A stretch of DNA of 6,967 bases. Origin: Rhodospirillales bacterium. Lineage in GTDB: Bacteria; Pseudomonadota; Alphaproteobacteria; Acetobacterales; Acetobacteraceae. The stretch covers positions 1 to 6,967 of the forward strand of contig JANXSA010000601.1 in NCBI GenBank assembly GCA_025352915.1, given 5' to 3'. Under the pieces are notes generated by a model. The model made no database searches, had not been told where the DNA came from, and worked only from the letters and a program-made list of their open reading frames with translations. Made by a program: the position numbers and the translations under genes. Shown here piece after piece: positions 5,917-6,967 of the stretch (position 1 is the stretch's first letter; every line of letters starts with the position of its first letter).

Positions 5917-5945
5917 TTGAACGGCGGGACGTAATCACATAAAGA
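5917..5945 (+). promoter_or_regulatory. Candidate metF promoter placing transcription start at the AUG
   Basis: TTGAAC (5917-5922; the first four bases match the -35 consensus) is followed after 17 bases by TAAAGA (5940-5945), a weak -10. The expected start point is 5952-5953, at the metF ATG itself. That would explain why no Shine-Dalgarno is visible. The weak -10 keeps this tentative. Confidence 0.35.
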
Positions 5946-5955
5946 TATCCTTATG
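5938..5955. promoter_or_regulatory. 18-base palindromic operator candidate covering the metF start codon
   Basis: CATAAAGATATCCTTATG is symmetric at 8 of 9 base pairs around GATATC, the one mismatch being A5943/C5950. It is AT-rich in a GC-rich region, and its last three bases are the metF ATG. From memory, ATAAAGATATCTTTAT-like palindromes are bound by ArsR-family regulators of methionine and S-adenosylmethionine metabolism (SahR/SamR type) before met genes in Alphaproteobacteria. The regulator assignment is therefore an inference; the symmetry is seen directly. Confidence 0.6.
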
Positions 5956-6891
5956 ACCGATAAATCCCAGTCCTCGCCCCTGGCCCGCTGGCTCACCGGC
6001 CCCCGCTTCGCCGGCGTGCCCACCCGCACGGCCGACTTCGCCCCGCCCGCCTTGTCCTTCGAATTCTTCCCGCCGCGCACCGACGCCCTGGAAACCCAGC
6101 TCTGGGCCTGCATCCGCCGCCTCGAACCCCTGGCCCCGCGCTTCGTCTCCGTAACCTACGGCGCCGGCGGCACCACCCAGGCGCGCACCCACGCCACCGT
6201 CGCGCGCATCGTCACCGACACCACCCTGACCCCCGCCGCCCACCTCACCTGCGTCGGCGCCAGCCGCGGCGAGGTCGACGACGTCGCCCGCCAGTACTGG
6301 GACGCCGGCATCCGCCACATCGTCGCCCTGCGCGGCGACGTCCCCGGCGGCGCCGCCTACCAACCCCACCCCGACGGCTACGCCTACGCCGCCGACCTGG
6401 TCGCCGGCCTGAAGAAAATCGCCGATTTCGAAATCTCCGTCGCCGCCTACCCCGAAATCCACCCCACCGCCGCCAGCCCGCTCGCCGACCTGGACAACCT
6501 CAAGCGCAAGCTCGACGCCGGCGCCACCCGCGCCATCACCAACTACTTCTTCGACAACACCACCTTTCTGCGCTTCCTCGACCTCGCGCTGGCCGCCGGC
6601 ATCACCGCCCCCATCGTCCCCGGCATCATGCCGGTCTCCAACTACGCCCAGATCGTCAAGTTCTCGGCCATCTCCGGCGTCCGCGTCCCTGACTGGCTCG
6701 GCCAGTTCTTCGAAGGCGTCGAGGACGAAATGGAAACCCGCCGCATGATCGCCGCCGTCGTCGCCGCCGAACAGGTCCGCACCCTGCAAGCCAACGGCAT
6801 CGACGAATTCCATTTCTACACCCTCAACCGCCCGGAACTTACCTACGCCATCGCCCATATCCTCGGCGTTCGGCCGCGGCCGGCAGGGTAG
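5953..6891 (+). CDS. metF: Methylenetetrahydrofolate reductase
   Basis: Predicted 312 residues, slightly longer than E. coli MetF (296) because of a longer N-terminal lead. The cytoplasmic FAD enzyme reduces 5,10-methylene- to 5-methyl-tetrahydrofolate, the methyl donor for methionine synthesis. Motifs run in family order: SFEFFPPRT (35-43, with the acid Glu37), FVSVTYGAGG (64-73), and AAHLTCVG (95-102). These are followed by GIRHIVALRGDVPGG (119-133, with Asp129), ISVAAYPEIHP (161-171), LKRKLDAGATRAIT (183-196), and IVPGIMPVSNY (221-231). FHFYTLNRPELTYAI closes the set (286-300). One oddity is AITNYFFD (194-201): E. coli has Gln183 where this protein has Asn197. No Shine-Dalgarno precedes ATG 5953, and the only plausible later start is a GTG at codon 22. 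Transcribed divergently from mlaA. Codons are strongly C-ending. Confidence 0.97.
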   Translation: MTDKSQSSPLARWLTGPRFAGVPTRTADFAPPALSFEFFPPRTDALETQLWACIRRLEPLAPRFVSVTYGAGGTTQARTHATVARIVTDTTLTPAAHLTCVGASRGEVDDVARQYWDAGIRHIVALRGDVPGGAAYQPHPDGYAYAADLVAGLKKIADFEISVAAYPEIHPTAASPLADLDNLKRKLDAGATRAITNYFFDNTTFLRFLDLALAAGITAPIVPGIMPVSNYAQIVKFSAISGVRVPDWLGQFFEGVEDEMETRRMIAAVVAAEQVRTLQANGIDEFHFYTLNRPELTYAIAHILGVRPRPAG

Positions 6892-6897
6892 GTAAGG

Positions 6898-6943
6898 CCA
6901 AGGGCTTTGCCCCTGGACCCCAGCAGGGGTCCGAGACCCCTGC
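6898..6943. repeat. Intergenic repeat-like element with three overlapping stem-loops
   Basis: Seven bases after the metF stop come CCAAGGGC/GCCCCTGG (6898-6905 with 6909-6916, one mismatch, 3-base loop) and GGACCCC/GGGGTCC (6915-6921 with 6926-6932, 4-base loop). A third pair is GCAGGGGT/ACCCCTGC (6923-6930 with 6936-6943, 5-base loop). The second and third hairpins exclude each other. There is no U tract, so it is not a classical terminator. The wording resembles dispersed gene-end elements I recall from Acetobacteraceae and related genomes. The remaining 24 bases to the window end show no gene. Confidence 0.6.
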
Positions 6944-6967
6944 ACCCTCAACCATAGGCGATCAAAC

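Noticed and set aside
5754..5952. SAM or SAH riboswitch before metF
   Set aside because: I looked for SAM-II-like and SAH-type conserved cores and saw none; the predicted transcript would start too close to the AUG to hold one. A covariance-model scan would be decisive.
5935..6951. 338-codon minus-strand frame opposite metF
   Set aside because: Gly/Asp/Val-rich translation typical of the complement of C-ending codons; metF on the other strand is unambiguous.

Overview
The window is very GC-rich, and all its recognisable families are Gram-negative: MlaA and MlaC, a lipoprotein with a lipobox, a Tat signal, and a MetF flanked by a methionine-regulon-like palindrome. This suggests an alphaproteobacterium. 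The stem-loop-rich repeat after metF (right edge) resembles dispersed elements I remember from Acetobacteraceae and some Sphingomonadales, but the order cannot be fixed from this sequence alone.

Left part (1-3235, minus strand): an apparent three-gene accessory operon. In transcription order it encodes a secreted beta-rich protein of the type found among PEP-CTERM proteins, here with a proline-rich tail (2471-3235). Next is a membrane-anchored trypsin-like serine protease with a large cytoplasmic N-terminal module (543-2417). Last is a protein cut off by the window edge (1-532). The protease and the truncated protein share a W(Y/F)...GE(A)PVL..WG module that resembles, from memory, the N-terminal region of SrfA-family proteins. 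This is the least conventional part of the window. A candidate promoter lies at 3270-3298.

Middle part (3352-5753, minus strand): mlaA (outer-membrane lipoprotein), then mlaC (Tat-exported periplasmic lipid carrier), then an epoxide-hydrolase-like alpha/beta hydrolase that follows mlaC by only 7 bases and starts with GTG. The mlaA-mlaC gap holds a strong inverted repeat and a direct repeat, so the two genes may be expressed unequally. No mlaF, mlaE, mlaD or mlaB is present.

Right part (5754-6967): a divergent intergenic region of about 200 bases, then metF on the plus strand. An 18-base palindrome covers the metF start codon, there is no good Shine-Dalgarno, and a promoter-like pair is placed to start the transcript at the AUG. 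Together these suggest a leaderless, operator-controlled metF.

No tRNA, rRNA, CRISPR array, transposase or integrase was seen.
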